A stretch of 64,000 nt of DNA. It comes from Chengkuizengella sp. SCS-71B. Lineage in GTDB: Bacteria; Bacillota; Bacilli; Paenibacillales; KCTC-33759. Within the stretch, counting starts at the first letter, position 1. The number at the start of each line of letters is the position of its first letter. Location of the stretch: the NCBI RefSeq assembly GCF_040100845.1, contig NZ_JAZHSH010000001.1, positions 2,960,501 through 3,024,500 on the forward strand, in the 5' to 3' direction. A program made the translations under genes and the position numbers. The notes beneath the pieces are model-generated. The model did not search any database and was not told the DNA's origin. It saw only the letters and a list, made by a program, of their open reading frames with translations. Of this stretch, positions 1 to 8,693 are shown in pieces.

Positions 1-178
1 AAGTCAAAGAAGAACTAGTCATATTATTCTTTTGAGGTTTTAATTGATTAACTTCATCAATTTCTCCAAAAACTAATTTCTTCGTAACTTCTTCTTGAAT
101 TTCATTAGATATTACTAAGGTTGGAAACACCAATAAAAATATGCACATCAAAACTATTGATTTTTTAATAATCAACAT
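1..178 (-). CDS. Secreted protein, N-terminal part only (3' end outside window)
   Basis: An open frame runs from ATG at 178 off the left edge. An AGGAGG box at 189-184 is spaced 5 nt from the ATG; the ATG at 182 is closed after five codons. The first ~25 residues form a signal peptide (MLIIKKSIVLMCIFLLVF...). The visible mature part is hydrophilic (E, K, Q, N, T, S rich). No domain can be recognised from 59 codons. It lies in sigK element 2, and its length is unknown. Confidence 0.6.
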   Translation of the reverse strand, partial: MLIIKKSIVLMCIFLLVFPTLVISNEIQEEVTKKLVFGEIDEVNQLKPQKNNMTSSSLT

Positions 179-565
179 TCATTCCTCCTAATATTTAAGT
201 TATTATGTAATAATCTAATTCTCTATTAAACTTCTTATCTATCCTTCTTAAAACCAATCCCTCCTTCATTTACTAAAACTTTCATTTATTTACCTTTAAA
301 TCATATATAAATCTCTTTCATATTCCAATGGAAATAATTTCATTCTGAGGCTGCGAGGATCTAGAATTAAACAATTTAAAAAACTTTCATAAAAAGTTAA
401 CATATAAAATATTAAGAAGAACTAATAAATTTTCTCTTATTATCTATAAATCGTTTTGCTATCCTATTATATTGTTTCTAACATGTAGCACTTGTAAGAA
501 TAATAATTGATCCTATTGTTTATCATCCTGCTTCCCTCCCCTAGCACAATGGATGATATTTTCCC
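179..565. other. Intergenic region without a recognisable gene
   Basis: About 390 nt of AT-rich sequence between the edge gene and the terminator of the next gene. I see no open frame with a ribosome-binding site. It presumably holds the promoter of the secreted-protein gene ending at 178. Confidence 0.4.
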
Positions 566-596
566 AACAAAAAAAGAACGTATTTCTACGCCCTTT
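566..596 (-). terminator. Rho-independent terminator of gene 641-1114
   Basis: On the minus strand AAAGGGCGTA, a GAAA loop and TACGTTCTTT form a 10-bp stem (two G-U pairs), followed by a T run. It lies 45 nt past the stop codon at 641. Confidence 0.85.
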
Positions 597-640
597 CTGT
601 TAACCGTTTAATCATAAAATTTTATTTTTAAACTTTAGTT

Positions 641-1114
641 CTATATTGTTATTACTGTGGCTTTAAGACTTCTAGAGCCAGCAAAGATAGAATTCACACC
701 GAAGAATGATAAAAATGTACATCTAAGATCATACTTATTGATTCCAGGATCCGGATCTTCATCTACTAAAGGAAAGTTTGGAAAGTTTGTATGTCTAAAT
801 TCAATAGAATTAGGTTTTGCATAATCCATTTCATCATTTATTGTTGCAATGGTAGTGCCATTTCGCAAGATCTCATATTTCACTTCAAAAGATATAGAAT
901 CAAGTCCTGGATTACCTATAACAGCAATTTGGGTCATTGAATCAATTGATACTTGAGTTTTCTGTGGTTGTTGGACACAAACATCAACTGTAGCTACAAC
1001 CACAGGAACTTCATCAGGATCAGGAAAGGGAAGTTCGATTGATCCTTCACCACCATATGGGTTCTCTACCGAAAAACTTTGAGCTATTACAAAAGGTCCT
1101 TTATTTAATCCCAT
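641..1114 (-). CDS. Hypothetical protein, 157 aa
   Basis: The start is ATG 1114 because GGAGGT lies 6 nt upstream; the longer frame from TTG 1129 has no such site. The product begins MGLNKGPFVIAQSF and has no signal peptide. It has an acidic Pro-rich stretch (PFPDPDEVP) and a beta-rich body, and one Cys follows a run of valines (VVVATVDVCVQQ). This resembles small structural or surface proteins of spore formers, but I cannot name the family. It is cargo in sigK element 2. Confidence 0.6.
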   Translation of the reverse strand: MGLNKGPFVIAQSFSVENPYGGEGSIELPFPDPDEVPVVVATVDVCVQQPQKTQVSIDSMTQIAVIGNPGLDSISFEVKYEILRNGTTIATINDEMDYAKPNSIEFRHTNFPNFPLVDEDPDPGINKYDLRCTFLSFFGVNSIFAGSRSLKATVITI

Positions 1115-1207
1115 AAACTTACCTCCCAACTTTATTATTATCCGTTTATCCTATCTTATGAATAATCTAAAGAAGTTGCTTGGACTCTTATCTATGGGCT
1201 GGAATGT

Positions 1208-1232
1208 AAAAAAGAGCGCTACATGCGCCCCT
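1208..1232 (-). terminator. Rho-independent terminator of gene 1306-1497
   Basis: Minus strand: AGGGGCGC / GCGCTCTT stem with a 5-nt loop and a T6 tract, about 75 nt after the stop at 1306. Confidence 0.8.
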
Positions 1233-1305
1233 TCCTATTTACAAATGTTTAATTTTATTATAAATTTTAAAGTAATTACATTTTTATGTCGTTTTATGTG
1301 ATTAT

Positions 1306-1497
1306 TTACCTAATAACATCAAATATTGGCGAACCATCTGTCAAGTGATATTCGAAAGCTTTGCCAATATGTCTGTTATCATCATCGACTTCAACTAAGA
1401 TTAACTCACCTTCTGAACCACAACAAGATTCACCTTCTAATACTTCATATGTTTTTTTATTTAGCATTTCTATGAAGTCACCTTTTAGAATTTTCAT
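1306..1497 (-). CDS. Small hypothetical protein, 63 aa
   Basis: A 63-residue acidic protein beginning MKILKGDFIEMLNKKTYEVL, with a CCG motif in its middle. ATG 1497 has GGTGA upstream; GTG 1506 is an alternative. The 30-nt gap to the divergent gene at 1540 must hold both translation signals. It has its own terminator. No family is recognised. Confidence 0.5.
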   Translation of the reverse strand: MKILKGDFIEMLNKKTYEVLEGESCCGSEGELILVEVDDDNRHIGKAFEYHLTDGSPIFDVIR

Positions 1498-1539
1498 AAT
1501 ATTCACCAACTTTCTATACTAGAGGAGGATTTTTTATTT

Positions 1540-2682
1540 ATGAGTGATGATTTTGTAACTAAAAAAGAGTTAGTCCGGTTACTTGATAGAGTTTCAGAAT
1601 TCGATCAGTTAGTGTTTGAATCATTTGATGGAGAAGAGTATTCTTTTGATGACTCTCCACTAAACATAACAGGTATACAACAACCTTTCGAACTACTCAT
1701 CCCAAAAACTTACTGGACAAAAGAAGATTTCACAAAAACTCGTTCTCAAATTTCGATTGAAGGTATAACTAAAGATAAGAATGATAATAGGCAATTATTA
1801 ATTAGACTAGACGAGGTCTCACAAGATTTTGAAACTACTTCAGATGCTATAGCTCAGTTATTTGAGCCTATGAAATTAAATAAGTACATGGCGCATTTAT
1901 TAAGTGATGATACTACAGATCACTTTGAACACATCTTATATATTTTTGATTACTGGTTCAGAAAGTTAGATGCGGATCGAGAAATATTAATTCGTACTGT
2001 AAAAGAAGAAGGGAAATATATTGTTCGATGTTTTGCATCTACAGAATACAGACCAATTGATAATCATGCTTTGCTTTACATTACATGCCACGCATTGAAT
2101 AAGCTTAATTTACAGTTTAACCTTCAAAGTTATTCCTTAAAACACTCTGAGATGAAATTAAACATATTTTCAGAGGATAAAATAGAAATCCCTGATGTTG
2201 GAACCCTAACATATGGTTTCACTGTACTTAACAGTGAAACTAAAGATAAAACTGTTGGTTTTCACCCTACTTTTGAATTAACAAATGAAGATAATTCTCA
2301 AACTTCATTAATTTTAGATAAGCCAATCTCTATTTATCATCGTGGTAAATCAGTAGAACCTATTATTGAAAAATTAGAAGAAATTCAAAATTTAAATGAA
2401 CATTTAGAAACTGTTCTCGAAACCATTAAGATTGCAAAAAATGAAAAAGTAACTGATGAATTTGCCTACAAACTGACTCGCGAAATATCTATTATAGTAG
2501 GTAAAACAAAATACGAAAAGTTTGAAAAAGAATATCTAGATATAGCAAGACTGAACACTTATAATTTATTGCAGTTTTTTGGCAGATTACATGAACTAGA
2601 TGTCGATGATGATGAAAAAGAATTTAAGCTAAGAGTGATTTTTTGGAAAGCTCTCAATAACCATATAAATAACGATGAATAG
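1540..2682 (+). CDS. Hypothetical protein, 380 aa
   Basis: A large soluble protein with no signal peptide or membrane segment. It is acidic at the start (MSDDFVTKKELVRLLDRV) and has a Lys/Glu-rich helical C-terminal third (about residues 275-375). AGAGGAGGAT precedes the ATG. It is transcribed against its neighbours and closed by a perfect terminator. No catalytic motif is visible. Placement in element 2 suggests accessory cargo; function unknown. Confidence 0.6.
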   Translation: MSDDFVTKKELVRLLDRVSEFDQLVFESFDGEEYSFDDSPLNITGIQQPFELLIPKTYWTKEDFTKTRSQISIEGITKDKNDNRQLLIRLDEVSQDFETTSDAIAQLFEPMKLNKYMAHLLSDDTTDHFEHILYIFDYWFRKLDADREILIRTVKEEGKYIVRCFASTEYRPIDNHALLYITCHALNKLNLQFNLQSYSLKHSEMKLNIFSEDKIEIPDVGTLTYGFTVLNSETKDKTVGFHPTFELTNEDNSQTSLILDKPISIYHRGKSVEPIIEKLEEIQNLNEHLETVLETIKIAKNEKVTDEFAYKLTREISIIVGKTKYEKFEKEYLDIARLNTYNLLQFFGRLHELDVDDDEKEFKLRVIFWKALNNHINNDE

Positions 2683-2688
2683 TTCTAA

Positions 2689-2716
2689 TGGGCTGCTTAA
2701 AACTGCAGCCCATTTT
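2689..2716 (+). terminator. Rho-independent terminator of gene 1540-2682
   Basis: TGGGCTGC / GCAGCCCA perfect 8-bp stem, 8-nt loop, TTTT tail, starting 6 nt after the stop codon. Confidence 0.9.
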
Positions 2717-2750
2717 ATTACCCTTCACTATATAGTGGCAAACGTATGAC

Positions 2751-2780
2751 AAAAAGAGCCCCTTTCGAGGCTCCCCTTAA
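2751..2780 (-). terminator. Rho-independent terminator of the kelch gene
   Basis: Minus strand: AAGGGGAGCC pairs with GGCTCTTTTT (three G-U pairs) directly before a T run, just past the stop at 2790. Confidence 0.8.
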
Positions 2781-2789
2781 GCTAATATA

Positions 2790-4217
2790 TTATTGAGTTA
2801 ATTCATATTCATTTACTTCAAATGTAAGTACATTATCATGAATAATGTAATCTGTTCTGTTTAAGAATGGTCCAACATTACCTGTCTTTTCTATGGCATA
2901 TGCTACTGTTAAGTTGCCTTGGTACCAATTAACAAACTCCTCAACTTCACTCATTGTTACATCATATTCTTTTTCTTGTCCGTTTTCTAATACAATTACT
3001 AGGATTGCTCTATTGTTGTTTACGCTTGCTGATGCTTCTGGAGTTGCTGATGCTTCATTTGAGTTTCCGCTTTCTCCCGCTGCGTTTACTGCGGAAACAA
3101 CATAATAATAAGTGGTTCCATTTATCACGTCTGTATCAAGATAAGATGTCTCAGATACACCTTCTGCTATGATGTCATATGGACCACCTTGTGTTGTTGA
3201 TCTTTTTACTGTGTAACTGTCAGCACCTTCTACTAGATTCCATGATAGAGTTATTTGTGAATCGCCTGCTTCTGCTGTTAGGTTTAGTGGATAGCCTAAT
3301 TTATCATTATAAATATAAGTAGCTGTAGAATTTAATAGAAATAACCTCTGATTAACATTTAATATTTCATAAAGTGTAACTATTGGAAGATCTGAATGAA
3401 TACTCAATTTATTTGTTATTGTGTTAAACTCATATACATATTGAGAATCATTTGAATTTGTATTCCTTGTAATATATATTTTTTCAGCTAAAGAGGTTAT
3501 ATTATACTGATGTCTAAGTCCATCATCTTCAATGGGAGAATATATTTTCTCCCAAACATCTTGAGATACAATATATTCATATATTTCTCCTCCATCCCAT
3601 ACCATGAAAATCTTATTTTCAATCGTTACAGCTTCAAATAATTTCTCTCCTGATGGCATTCTATTAGAAAGTTTTGACCAAGTATCAGTCTCTGGATCAT
3701 ATAATTCTATTATATCAAGAACTGGTCCACTACCTGGTTGATCTGCAAAGCTCACTCCACCAAATGTGTATATCTTGCCTTCAAACACTACTGAAGCAAA
3801 ATCATGCTTCTTTGTTGGCATGTTAGATTTAGGTATCCATGTATCTGTTTGGGGATCATATTCTTCAACAACATTCAATGAATGACCATCATCAGATTGC
3901 CCACCAAGAGCATAAATTTTATTATTTATAGTAACTGCAGAAAGGCTCTTTCTATTTGTTAACATTGGAGATTTAAATTCCCAGGTATTTGTTTCTGGAT
4001 TGTAAACTTGAACTGTATTTTGTGAAATGTTATCAACTGACCCTCCAATAACATATATCATCCCATCTAAAACAGTTTTACCAAAAATATAATTTGATGA
4101 TAATTTTGGCACTTTTTCCTTCCAAACTCCTTCTTCTGCTGCAAAAACAGGAACAGCAGATAACAACATCACCATAGCTAAAACAACTGACAATAAAACT
4201 TTAAATGATTTCTTCAT
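2790..4217 (-). CDS. Secreted kelch-repeat protein with Fn3 domain
   Basis: 475 aa. Residues 1-26 are a signal peptide (MKKSFKVLLSVVLAM...AVPVFA). Residues ~30-300 contain kelch repeats of the form 'N/DxWxxKSPMxTxR...IYxxGG' (for example YNPETNTWEFKSPM, KIYALGG, YDPQTDTWIPKSNM), which should fold as a beta-propeller. Residues ~310-395 are a fibronectin type III domain ('ITLSWNLVEGADSYTVKRST', 'YYYVVSAVNAAGES'). The last ~75 residues form a small domain with an 'ENGQEKEYDVTMSEVEEFVNWY' type segment, seen in Paenibacillaceae-like secreted proteins. Likely a surface binding protein with no enzymatic motif. It lies in element 2 where late phage genes would be expected. Confidence 0.85.
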   Translation of the reverse strand: MKKSFKVLLSVVLAMVMLLSAVPVFAAEEGVWKEKVPKLSSNYIFGKTVLDGMIYVIGGSVDNISQNTVQVYNPETNTWEFKSPMLTNRKSLSAVTINNKIYALGGQSDDGHSLNVVEEYDPQTDTWIPKSNMPTKKHDFASVVFEGKIYTFGGVSFADQPGSGPVLDIIELYDPETDTWSKLSNRMPSGEKLFEAVTIENKIFMVWDGGEIYEYIVSQDVWEKIYSPIEDDGLRHQYNITSLAEKIYITRNTNSNDSQYVYEFNTITNKLSIHSDLPIVTLYEILNVNQRLFLLNSTATYIYNDKLGYPLNLTAEAGDSQITLSWNLVEGADSYTVKRSTTQGGPYDIIAEGVSETSYLDTDVINGTTYYYVVSAVNAAGESGNSNEASATPEASASVNNNRAILVIVLENGQEKEYDVTMSEVEEFVNWYQGNLTVAYAIEKTGNVGPFLNRTDYIIHDNVLTFEVNEYELTQ

Positions 4218-4362
4218 CTTTCTACCACCTTATAGTAAATTATGTAATAATCTTTTGATAGAATAATATAGTATAACTGTAATGTCCATGAAATTAATGC
4301 ATAATATGTGTATTTTCTGATGAACTAGATAATATTTTCTTTTTGATGTGTTTTATCCAAAC

Positions 4363-4391
4363 AAAAAAAGAACGACTAGTATCAGCCGCCC
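4363..4391 (-). terminator. Rho-independent terminator downstream of the TIR gene
   Basis: Minus strand: GGGCGGCT / AGTCGTTC stem (three G-U pairs) followed by T7. It lies ~93 nt after the TIR stop codon. Confidence 0.75.
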
Positions 4392-4483
4392 TTTCTTTAT
4401 ATCTCATAATATAATAATATCATCTATTTCAATGATTATACTGCCAACTTTCTGCCAAGATTCTGCCAAAAACAAATTATAAA

Positions 4484-5275
4484 TTATTTTTTTTCTAAAA
4501 CTCCCGTTCTAAACTTTTCAGCAGCTGATATAAATAAATAGTCAAATTGTTCTTTTGTTAAAAGCCACTTTGAATCTAGAGCATTGAATATTTCTTCTTT
4601 AGTGTATCCACTGTTTATTAATTCATAAATTTCATCTTTTAATGAAACTGCTTTAAAATTACTAGTGTTCGTTGTTTTATATTGTCCAATATTTTCAATT
4701 GATCTTAATTTTTTATCTAGTGATCTTGTAGTGGTGAGAATTTCTGAAAGAATTTCATCATCACTTCTTTTCTCAACTATATTTTCTGATTCCGTATTAT
4801 GTAATATTTCATGAAACCTATTTTCAAATTGACCCCAAAATGTATTAAATATGTTTTCTAGTATATTATCCGTTAATCGGTTCGTTTCTACTTCATTATT
4901 AATAGTTTTAACTAATCCTAATATGCCTTCTTTTGAAGGGAGAGTAGCGTTGAATTGAGATAGTGGGCTTTCAATATCTTTAACTTCCAGATCTATTAAT
5001 AAAGGAATAACTCTATTTGATGTCAATCCCTTTAGTAATGCCCCTGCCTCAAACAAAATCCATGGTTTATTTTTATTATCATTAGTAACACAAATTATTC
5101 CTACTGCGGTATCCTTTAGTTCATCATTTATTTCATTAAACCATATACTCCCTTTATCAATATCTTTGCTGGACATCCATGGATTAGTGGCTTGAATCAC
5201 ACATGGTAACCATTCATATAGAAAAGCAGCTACTTCTCTACTTCTTTCACCTGACCAACTAATAAAAACTTTCAA
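4484..5275 (-). CDS. TIR-domain protein
   Basis: 263 aa, no signal peptide. Residues 1-~150 are a TIR fold: strand A 'MKVFISWSGERSREVAAFLYEWL', 'PWMSSKDIDKG' after helix A, then 'AVGIICVTNDNKNKPWILFEAGAL'. The Glu in FEAGAL is where prokaryotic TIR NADases have their catalytic Glu. The C-terminal ~100 residues are helical and unrecognised. Prokaryotic TIR proteins often consume NAD+ in anti-phage defence; here that is inference. It sits beside the phage genes of element 2 as a single gene with its own terminator. Confidence 0.85.
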   Translation of the reverse strand: MKVFISWSGERSREVAAFLYEWLPCVIQATNPWMSSKDIDKGSIWFNEINDELKDTAVGIICVTNDNKNKPWILFEAGALLKGLTSNRVIPLLIDLEVKDIESPLSQFNATLPSKEGILGLVKTINNEVETNRLTDNILENIFNTFWGQFENRFHEILHNTESENIVEKRSDDEILSEILTTTRSLDKKLRSIENIGQYKTTNTSNFKAVSLKDEIYELINSGYTKEEIFNALDSKWLLTKEQFDYLFISAAEKFRTGVLEKK

Positions 5276-5472
5276 ATAATCCCCACCTTTTACAGTTTTA
5301 ATCTTTTCATTTATATTACCATATTATTGATATACTCTTTTCCAATTACCCATATCTTATATTGTGTTGAATTCACACAACCACTGTAATCCTTACAATA
5401 TATAGCGATAAAACATTTCCTTAAAATGAGTTACACATGCACATAATGAAGGGAACTAGAGAGAAGACAAAG

Positions 5473-5506
5473 AAAAAAGCCTACCCATGATACAAGGTAA
5501 GCTTAT
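5473..5506 (-). terminator. Rho-independent terminator after the tyrosine recombinase
   Basis: Minus strand: AAGCTTACC / GGTAGGCTT 9-bp stem with a ~10-nt loop and T-rich tail. It overlaps the stop codon region at 5503 and ends the phage early operon. Confidence 0.8.
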
Positions 5507-6045
5507 ATTTTGAAGTCTTTAATGGCTTTGTTCATCGCATCTTGATCTATACCGATATACCGTAACGTAAACGCTGGATCACTGTGGTTTAATATTTTCT
5601 GTAATAGAGCCACATCTCCTGTTTGTTTATACAAATGATAGCCAAATGTTTTTCGTAACGTATGGGTACCGATATCATCTAAACTTACATATTCAGCAGC
5701 ACTTCTTAAAATCTTATATGCCATGCTTCTACCAATCGGTTTATTAATACCCTCTCTGCTTTGAAACAAATATTCATGATCTTCTTTCCCTTCAATATAT
5801 TGTTTAAATTCACGCTGCAGTTGTGGAGTCATATCAATACGTTTTTTCTTTCCTGTTTTTACTTCAATGATGTTAAAGTATTTTCTTTTTGCATCAGATA
5901 CTCTTAAAGGTAGGATATCTGATATTCTCAGTCCTGAGTTTATACCTGTCACAAACAACATATAGTTTCGTTCACTTTGATTCTTTAAATGTCGTTTGAT
6001 TTCAAATATACAATCTAGATCACGTATAGGCTGTACAAAGTTCAT
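5503..6045 (-). CDS. Short tyrosine recombinase (phage integrase catalytic domain)
   Basis: 180 aa holding only the catalytic domain. Visible active-site residues are Arg in 'GLRISDILPLR', His-x-x-Arg in 'GTHTLRKTFG', His in 'LNHSDP' and the nucleophile Tyr in 'LRYIGID'. The ~100-residue core-binding domain of normal integrases is absent. Such short copies are common next to ArpU at the end of phage early operons. It overlaps the ArpU stop by 4 nt. It is probably not what inserted element 2, since a serine recombinase lies at the junction. Confidence 0.9.
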   Translation of the reverse strand: MNFVQPIRDLDCIFEIKRHLKNQSERNYMLFVTGINSGLRISDILPLRVSDAKRKYFNIIEVKTGKKKRIDMTPQLQREFKQYIEGKEDHEYLFQSREGINKPIGRSMAYKILRSAAEYVSLDDIGTHTLRKTFGYHLYKQTGDVALLQKILNHSDPAFTLRYIGIDQDAMNKAIKDFKI

Positions 6046-6497
6046 CCAGCTTTCACCTCTGATTCATACACAGCAATACCTAACGCATTAGCTATATTTA
6101 TAATGGCTTCTTTCTTTTCTCTATAGAAGGTTCGAGAACTCATATCTAGTTCAAGAGCTACAGCACAATCCTTAGTTCTTTCTTTTTGCATATAGCATTG
6201 AATTAGAATGGCTCGATGTTCACCATTTAAACGATTTACAGCACTTTCAATAGATTTCATAAAAAGATTTCGCTCTACATTATAAATAGCCGCATCTTCA
6301 GTAGTAGAATGAAATTCGTTCGTTTGACTTGGTGGTGTTAATGAATAAGTGGTTGTGATCTTTGGTAACTTATCATTAGGTACTGTAAACAATAATCTTC
6401 TATACTTTTCAAATGCATCTTCAACAACCTTCTTTGTATCTTCAACAGCAATTTTAGGTAAATCAAATGTAACTTGATTCCATTCCACAACCCACAC
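6042..6497 (-). CDS. ArpU-family phage late-gene transcription regulator
   Basis: 151 aa. The C-terminal half is a sigma region 4-like helix-turn-helix: 'VNRLNGEHRAILIQCYMQ', then 'CAVALELDMSSRTFYREKK'. The N-terminal half is variable. ArpU-type proteins (B. subtilis skin YqaQ is comparable) switch on late phage genes. No late gene follows within the window, so its target may be gone or beyond the left edge. Confidence 0.85.
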   Translation of the reverse strand: MWVVEWNQVTFDLPKIAVEDTKKVVEDAFEKYRRLLFTVPNDKLPKITTTYSLTPPSQTNEFHSTTEDAAIYNVERNLFMKSIESAVNRLNGEHRAILIQCYMQKERTKDCAVALELDMSSRTFYREKKEAIINIANALGIAVYESEVKAG

Positions 6498-6526
6498 CCC
6501 TTAATTGTTTTTCACCCTAAAATAAA

Positions 6527-6570
6527 AAGAACACTAGTCATATAAAATATGATCCAGTGTCCTTTGGTTT
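6527..6570 (-). terminator. Terminator between XtrA-like gene and arpU
   Basis: Minus strand: AAGGACACTGG...CATAT pairs with ATATG...CTAGTGTTCTT, with one bulged base, then T5. It probably limits early transcription before arpU. Confidence 0.75.
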
Positions 6571-6585
6571 TTCCATTTGGACTTT

Positions 6586-6780
6586 TTATATTTTTTCTAT
6601 ATTTGTTGTTTTTACTAGTTTGACCTTGCCAGCTTGCCAAGTAATTATTTGTTCTCTATAGCCTGTTTTTGGGGGTTTTACTTCGGTTAGTTCTCCACCT
6701 TTACTGATATAAACTTGACTTTGATTTGATTCAGTTTCAATTATGTTTATTTTAGGTTCTTTATCATTCAAATGATTCAC
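6586..6780 (-). CDS. XtrA/YqaO-like small phage protein
   Basis: 64 aa. The C-terminal half 'GYREQIITWQAGKVKLVKT' resembles the 'GE.vIiwqdgKV.rv' core of XtrA/YqaO proteins of PBSX and skin. Position just before ArpU fits that assignment. Similarity is from memory and short, so the name is tentative. Confidence 0.5.
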   Translation of the reverse strand: MNHLNDKEPKINIIETESNQSQVYISKGGELTEVKPPKTGYREQIITWQAGKVKLVKTTNIEKI

Positions 6781-6787
6781 ACCCTCT

Positions 6788-7249
6788 CTAAAACACTTCT
6801 AGTTGCAACTTTTTCTTTCGTTCATTTATATATTTGGACTTAGCTTCTTTTGGATTTATTGGGTATACAGGGCGTGCTAAGAATGAGATTGAGATGTCTA
6901 CATGTTCAAGGTTTATTTTTGTATACTCCATTATCTTATAATTCTCACCTTTGAACTCAAAAATGTTACCCAACATCAGTTCTTTTATTCTTTTAGAATC
7001 ATCATATTTTCGTCTCATTACAAATTCTAGTTGATATGAAGGTTTATAAACCTTTCTCTTAAAATCATTTCTTTGTATATTTTGGCAAATATACGATACC
7101 TCTAAAACACTCTCATACAATAGTTCAAAGTTTTCAATTCCTATGATTAAATAAGTTGTGCTTCTATGTTCAAATGTATCACCTATTTTTTTAGGCTGTT
7201 TAAATAATCGAAATTTAAATGTAAAACTATTTATAATATCATCTTTCAA
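6788..7249 (-). CDS. Hypothetical phage protein, 153 aa
   Basis: Starts at TTG 7249 with GAGGT 5 nt upstream. Lys-rich and soluble, with a basic tail (NERKKKLQLEVF). Alternating hydrophobic segments suggest a beta-barrel fold. No family recognised. Its 3' end is 8 nt from the next gene start. Confidence 0.6.
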   Translation of the reverse strand: MKDDIINSFTFKFRLFKQPKKIGDTFEHRSTTYLIIGIENFELLYESVLEVSYICQNIQRNDFKRKVYKPSYQLEFVMRRKYDDSKRIKELMLGNIFEFKGENYKIMEYTKINLEHVDISISFLARPVYPINPKEAKSKYINERKKKLQLEVF

Positions 7250-7300
7250 AAGTACCTCACTTCCTTTTTACAAGCTCCCCTATATCTTCACCATAAGACT

Positions 7301-7465
7301 TTAATACTTGCAATTTTCTAGTTGTAACTTGAATTCAGGCTTTTGTTCAATATCGTTAACAAGCATGTTCAAATGGTTCCTCAATAAAAGTAAGTTCGTT
7401 TCTTCCTTATTTCTATATTCATTTATTTGAATAACTATTGTCTCCAACCAATCTTTATAGAGCAA
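7301..7465 (-). CDS. Small phage protein, 54 aa, TTG start
   Basis: Read as TTG 7465 followed by LYKDWLETIVIQINEYRNKE, ending LENCKY. The upstream AAGGAGTG lies inside the preceding gene, with which it overlaps by ~30 nt, matching the tight packing here. A highly charged helix; function unknown. Confidence 0.5.
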   Translation of the reverse strand: MLYKDWLETIVIQINEYRNKEETNLLLLRNHLNMLVNDIEQKPEFKLQLENCKY

Positions 7466-7677
7466 TCTCTTTCACTCCTTCCATCAAGGCTTAAGGTTTC
7501 GCAATTATCCGAATCATATAACGTCACTCTATCTTCATGTCCTTCTGCTGTAGGTATCCACTTATAATCCATAATTGACCAGTATCTAGGTGGAGCTTGT
7601 CCATCATTTCCTTGTGTTTTTAAGTCATTCTGTAAATCTTTCAAGAATCTGATATCATCTTTTACTGTATCACCCAA
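7435..7677 (-). CDS. Hypothetical phage protein, 80 aa
   Basis: Acidic 80-residue protein (MGDTVKDDIRFLKDLQNDLK...). It overlaps the end of the preceding gene by 8 nt, a sign of translational coupling. AAGGAGTG upstream is supplied by the previous gene's 3' end. No family recognised. Confidence 0.6.
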   Translation of the reverse strand: MGDTVKDDIRFLKDLQNDLKTQGNDGQAPPRYWSIMDYKWIPTAEGHEDRVTLYDSDNCETLSLDGRSERDCSIKIGWRQ

Positions 7678-8032
7678 CCTCTTTCACTCCTTCCAAAGCT
7701 TCCAACAAGCGAAAAGCATCAGTCTCAGTTCCCTTAAACTCTCTAACTCTTTCCTTTAATTCATCATCTATTGGACCCCATAAAACGAACTTGCCTTGTT
7801 CATAGTTATCTGCATATCCTCCGTTAAAAGCTAAAGCGATTGTACAAAAATATTCTTCGTCTGCTACATTGTCTATTTCCTTATCTGTTACACCTACATC
7901 ATTTAATAATTTTCGGTTTTCTTCGTTGTTTTCTACTAAGATATAACCGTCAATCATACACTCCTCATAAACTTCAAAACTATTTAACACGTCTAATACT
8001 GCTTGTTTATCCTCTTTTGTTAACTGTTTCAT
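7670..8032 (-). CDS. Hypothetical phage protein, 120 aa
   Basis: Acidic protein (MKQLTKEDKQAVLDVLNSFE...). Start and preceding stop overlap at 8029-8032 (ATGA), indicating coupling. Contains 'FVLWGPIDDELKERV'. No known domain. Confidence 0.6.
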   Translation of the reverse strand: MKQLTKEDKQAVLDVLNSFEVYEECMIDGYILVENNEENRKLLNDVGVTDKEIDNVADEEYFCTIALAFNGGYADNYEQGKFVLWGPIDDELKERVREFKGTETDAFRLLEALEGVKEVG

Positions 8033-8466
8033 TGTTTCACTCCTTCCAACAACTCAGGATTTTGATATATGTTTCCTATGACAATAGAGTTAGTTTCCAT
8101 ATATAACGGTTTTCTTGATTTATTCCTACCATCATCAACGATCACTCTAAATTCCCCATACTCGTAAATAACTTCATATTTTATACTTTCTTTTTCTTTT
8201 GTTAGTGGGTTATGAAACCTATATTCCAATATATCCCCCTCATAAATCTCAACATCGTTACAATCCTTTAGTCCTGTGTATTGTCCTACTGTCTTAGGAT
8301 TAACAGGCAAATTATAACCCTCTTCATCTTTGATGAAATGAACCTCTTTCTTATTCCCTACTTCTTTTCCTGTCCAATCATAATCTCTTGTGTTTAGATA
8401 CAGGTAACTACCGTAAAAGAATCCCTTGTTATCAAGCCTTTTTCCTCTAAACTTTAACTCTCTCAA
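8029..8466 (-). CDS. YopX-family phage protein
   Basis: Start set at TTG 8466, 5 nt after GGAGGGTG, so the product begins (M)RELKFRGKRLDNKGFFYGS as YopX proteins do; the longer frame has no such site. The C-terminal 'TGLKDCNDVEIYEGDILEY' and 'GNIYQNPELL' match the YopX repeat-barrel pattern. About 145 aa. YopX proteins are common in Firmicute prophages and have no known function. Confidence 0.85.
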   Translation of the reverse strand: MRELKFRGKRLDNKGFFYGSYLYLNTRDYDWTGKEVGNKKEVHFIKDEEGYNLPVNPKTVGQYTGLKDCNDVEIYEGDILEYRFHNPLTKEKESIKYEVIYEYGEFRVIVDDGRNKSRKPLYMETNSIVIGNIYQNPELLEGVKQ

Positions 8467-8477
8467 TTTACACCCTC

Positions 8478-8660
8478 CTAAATACTGTGACATTCAAAAT
8501 CTGATATTTCCCAAGCATCGTAATTAATCTCACCATAATTATGTTCAATCCAGTTTTGTAGTATATCGTCGTAATCTGGATTGTTCGGTAAGTTGACATC
8601 CCAATTAACTTTAACTCGTATTGGATCATGATTTTTAAGTACAACGAAGTATTTTTTCAT
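8478..8660 (-). CDS. Small hypothetical phage protein, 60 aa
   Basis: Begins MKKYFVVLKNHDPIRVKVNW and ends ISDFECHSI. A GGAGGGTAAGAAC box precedes the ATG. It lies in the contiguous early operon. No family recognised. Confidence 0.55.
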   Translation of the reverse strand: MKKYFVVLKNHDPIRVKVNWDVNLPNNPDYDDILQNWIEHNYGEINYDAWEISDFECHSI

Positions 8661-8693
8661 GTTCTTACCCTCCTATTAATTAAAACTCATATA

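Noticed and set aside
5503-6045. Short tyrosine recombinase as the integrase of element 2
   Set aside because: It lacks the core-binding domain and lies far from the junction; the serine recombinase abuts the sigK junction.
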